Position numbers and translations under genes: made by a program. Positions 60,791 to 64,000 of a DNA stretch of 64,000 nucleotides are shown piece after piece. Under the pieces are notes generated by a model that made no database searches, had not been told where the DNA came from, and saw only the letters and a list, made by a program, of their open reading frames with translations. Position 1 is the first letter of the stretch; every line of letters starts with the position of its first letter. Origin of the DNA: Sphagnum compactum (taxonomy: Eukaryota; Bryophyta; Sphagnopsida; Sphagnales); NCBI GenBank assembly GCA_965153455.1, contig OZ234498.1:15438001-15502000 (forward strand), given 5' to 3'.

Positions 60791-63700
60791 CCAAACCTTA
60801 ACCATTAACCAAAATGTTGAACGTGTGGGTTTACCTTAACCTTAACTCAAGGCATTTGCATTCACAAATTTATATTTCACAGGGCCAATAAATTGAGGCA
60901 CATTGTGAACACAACAAATGTGGTCTACTAGCCATCAATCCAATCTCACCACCATAAATAATCAACAAGACAAGTAGTGATCAAATCCATAATATTTACA
61001 ACAATGCCAACACCATCACAACCTATCTTTCCCACTAACTTTTAACTTTGTTAAGGGAAAATGCACAAATTGGATGTGGTTAGCAAACCTTGATCACTAT
61101 CATTTGTGTCCCAAGAACACATCTTGGAATACAAACTATCCAATTGGTATTTGATGCTTGCATCCCAAGACTTCATCACAAAATGCTAAACCCATCCATG
61201 TGGTATATGAAACTTGTGTTCCAAAATTCCATCCTAGAATGTTAAGCCCAACTATGACCAACATCTCCCAAACCAAGGTCAAAACACAAACACACCCAAC
61301 AAACACAAGTGGAAAGACATAATTTATGCATCACAAATCTCCAATTTTGTAATTTTTGCTCAAAAATTACAACAAAAATTCAAATATCATTTAGATTTGT
61401 TGATGGTGTGGCACTCCACCACCTATAACATGCAACTTTTCACATTTACCTTGACATTAATATCAATTGCTGACAATTGTCATGCACTTGTCCCATGCAC
61501 CCAACCATAAATGCACCTCCAAAAATGCTTGTTTCCAAGGGATTCAAAAAATTGCACAAATAATCATCCTTTTCCGAAACTCCATGGCAAAGATGGCACT
61601 CAATTTTGCTTCTCCAAAAAAAAATTAATGCAAAACTAGGTATCTTGCTTCTACATTCCAAATAGATTTGTTTCCATATCCTTAACTTCATACACATGTA
61701 GATATCATCTTTAGAAAATCAATGGCATAGACAACACCTCAATCGAATTCTGTATGTAAGAGATGTGAATTTCCAAAAAAATTGGAACTTAAAATTCCTT
61801 TCTTAAATTTTAAAAAAAAATAATTGCTAGGAAAATGTCGATTCGATTACAAGGTAGAATGTGTCCATGATTGAATGTTTAAAAAATTAAATCCATGTTT
61901 GATCATTAACCTTTGTTTGCTAACCAATTAGGATGGATGAATTTTTTTTGGATGAATGAAAAAGTTTCACACCCAAATTATGGATGAGACACCTTCCACA
62001 TGGATGGATACATTTTTACAAAATCAAGAATAAAAAGGAGGATCGAAGAAGTCCGAATTGGTGTCTTGATCCTCCTTATCTCAAGGCTATTTTAAATTCA
62101 TAAGCCTCCCAATGTTCCTCAAGCTTGGGAGGTTCAAGGGAGTTTGAACTCAAAGCCCTACCACCCCCCTTCTTCCTCCTCTTCTTACAAATGCTATTGT
62201 AACACAATGGCAACGACAATGATAAAGAAGAAATAAAGGAGGAGGAGGAGGAGGCAACCCCTCCCCACCCCTCCTTCTTGCTGCCAATAATGCCCAACGT
62301 TTGACTAGAGGTCCAAGTTCCAACAGCAATGGCAATGGTAATGGTGATTTTGTTGGATAACTTGTTGCACTAAACTTTCGTGCAAAACACAAATAAACCC
62401 ACTGATGCAAAAACAATGAATTTGACTTTAGTGCTATTAAGTTATACATGACTTTTAGGGATTCAAAATGAGATTCATCTACAACAATACAAGAATCTAA
62501 GCCCATAAAACACAATGCAAATCACACAAATTGAATGCGAAAAAAACTTGCATAAAACATAAAAAGCTTGCAACAACAAAACATTATGTTCTGGAATCTC
62601 AAATCACAAAAAGTGATTTGAAATCACACAACTTGAGGTTATATCCCATACACTACATGTTTGAAACAATGTTCACATTGGAAATAGTTTCAAAATAGCT
62701 TACCCCAATTTACTTATAATAACTAGTACAATAAACATGCTAGAAACAAAAAGCTCTTAACATGTGCCCCCAAGTTCTCCTTCTTTTTGTTATTATCACT
62801 TGGGGGTTTACTTTTAATATTTTGAAATGAGTTTGAAGGTGCATTATCATCCATGCACCAATTTGGTTTCAATTTGCATTAATTACAATTTTTCTTGGTT
62901 CATGCATATTGGTTTCACCTCGATCTCAAGCTTGTGAATTCATCTTAGTCCAATTACAGAACTCTCATGCCTTCTTTATTTGTGAGAGCTAGGGAACACA
63001 CCTTAGGTTTGTATCTTGTTGCAAAACCAAACATGTTCTTTACCCTAACACCACCTGACTAACCTAAAGGTGTGTCAAGGACCAAGTTGGTATCAAAGTT
63101 TAAAAAGAAATCCCATGTTAATGACAAGCCAATATGAATTTGTTTCAAAAAAATCAATCTTAGTTCAAGGTTTTAAAAATATCTAATACTGATATCAAGT
63201 GGTATGTTCAAAAGTTGATACCTATCCAACATTGGTTTATACCTTAATAGATGCCATTATTGTTCATCTTAGATGATTGGATCTTCTACCTTGAGCAAAA
63301 TTCACAAGAAGTTTTGTGATTTTGGAGTGGCACAAGCAAAGGACATTTCCCAAGATTGGCACCCAAGATATAGCTTCTCCCCCGTAGTGATAGCAATTTT
63401 TCATTTGTTTACACAAACCAAAAGATGAATGCTTAAATATTTGTGCCACCACACATGGGGTAGGAAAGGTCCAGAAGGTATCCCTTTCAATCCTAATAAC
63501 TTTCAATTGCATAAGGAAATGGTAACAATCAACCTCCAATGTCACAAATGTACTGTGGGTGTATTTGCACGAGAGAGAGATCATAAAGAAATGCATTTGA
63601 ACAGTGTTGTTATGTGTTTATGTCAATTGTATCGAGCATTAAGTAAAGCAACTCCCTAAAATCCAATACGGTCATATCAATCAATTTTGGACTGGGAATC

Positions 63701-64000
63701 ATATAACCTATTTTTGCTTGCAATGTCTATTCTTGCAAATGCTGTTTTAGAAACTTTTTGATAAATATTTCAAACTGATATTATGATTCATCTTTTATGG
63801 ATTAGAAAGGTGGTCACTTTGTAATCATAATAACAACACAACCATTCCCCAAGATTACCTACACAGATATTGATAAGTTCACTTAATAAGTTCATTGTAA
63901 CACTGAAAATGGTTGTGGCCATACCATAAGAGAGTCAATCACAAGTGTCAGACTGCCTTCATCACATGTCTATCTGGGTTGAACTGTCACAGCTCCCCCA
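60791..64000. other. gene-free AT-rich DNA at right end
   Basis: No supportable gene. Short frames have no ATG-supported, domain-bearing product. A (GGA)n-type run lies at about 62238-62252. The segment is probably old repeat DNA. Confidence 0.5.

Overview
The window is nuclear DNA from a land plant. Spliced protein-coding genes have GT-AG introns, TTTAGGG/CCCTAAA telomere-type motifs are scattered through it, and the gene set is plant-specific (HAC-type acetyltransferase, CBL calcium sensor, C7 Raf-like kinase, long-N-terminus seipin). Gene-to-gene distances are large and filled with AT-rich, decayed repeats, while the introns inside genes are short (mostly 100-700 bp). The deeply diverged protein sequences and a Penelope-like element suggest a non-flowering lineage (lycophyte, fern or bryophyte), but I cannot place the species from sequence alone.

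Layout. 1-3.6 kb: repeat-derived AT-rich DNA with a nested fold-back structure. 3.6-7.16 kb: a two-exon seipin gene on the minus strand with an unusually long N-terminal extension. 7.2-11.4 kb: its upstream region, holding a 51-bp hairpin minisatellite and then a GC-richer tandem array full of telo-box-like motifs that leads into the next gene. 11.4-14.1 kb: a two-exon plus-strand gene for a probably plastid-targeted acidic protein that I do not recognise. 18.9-27.3 kb: a complete 17-coding-exon HAC (p300/CBP-type) histone acetyltransferase gene on the minus strand, followed upstream by a long block of tetranucleotide repeats. 30-39 kb: gene-poor, with hAT-transposase and MYB/SANT-like remnants. 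39.1-40.3 kb: an intronless Raf-like C7 kinase on the minus strand, with a reiterated 5' flank. 42-47.3 kb: decayed repeats, including two inverted copies of one family. 49.5-55.1 kb: an eight-exon CBL2/3-type calcium sensor on the plus strand, whose last intron holds a broken Penelope-like reverse transcriptase. 55.2-64 kb: no gene, only decayed repeat DNA with a gag-like zinc-knuckle remnant.

The five genes have no obvious shared pathway: lipid-droplet biogenesis at the ER, a plastid protein, chromatin acetylation, a stomatal-type kinase and vacuolar calcium signalling. Four gene models (seipin, HAC, kinase, CBL) were rebuilt by joining splice sites in phase, and each reads through end to end with family-typical sequence, so they look intact. 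I did not find a convincing new multi-gene system. The most interesting items are the Penelope-like remnant inside the CBL gene, the 640-residue seipin extension, the telo-box-rich tandem promoter array and the unidentified plastid protein.
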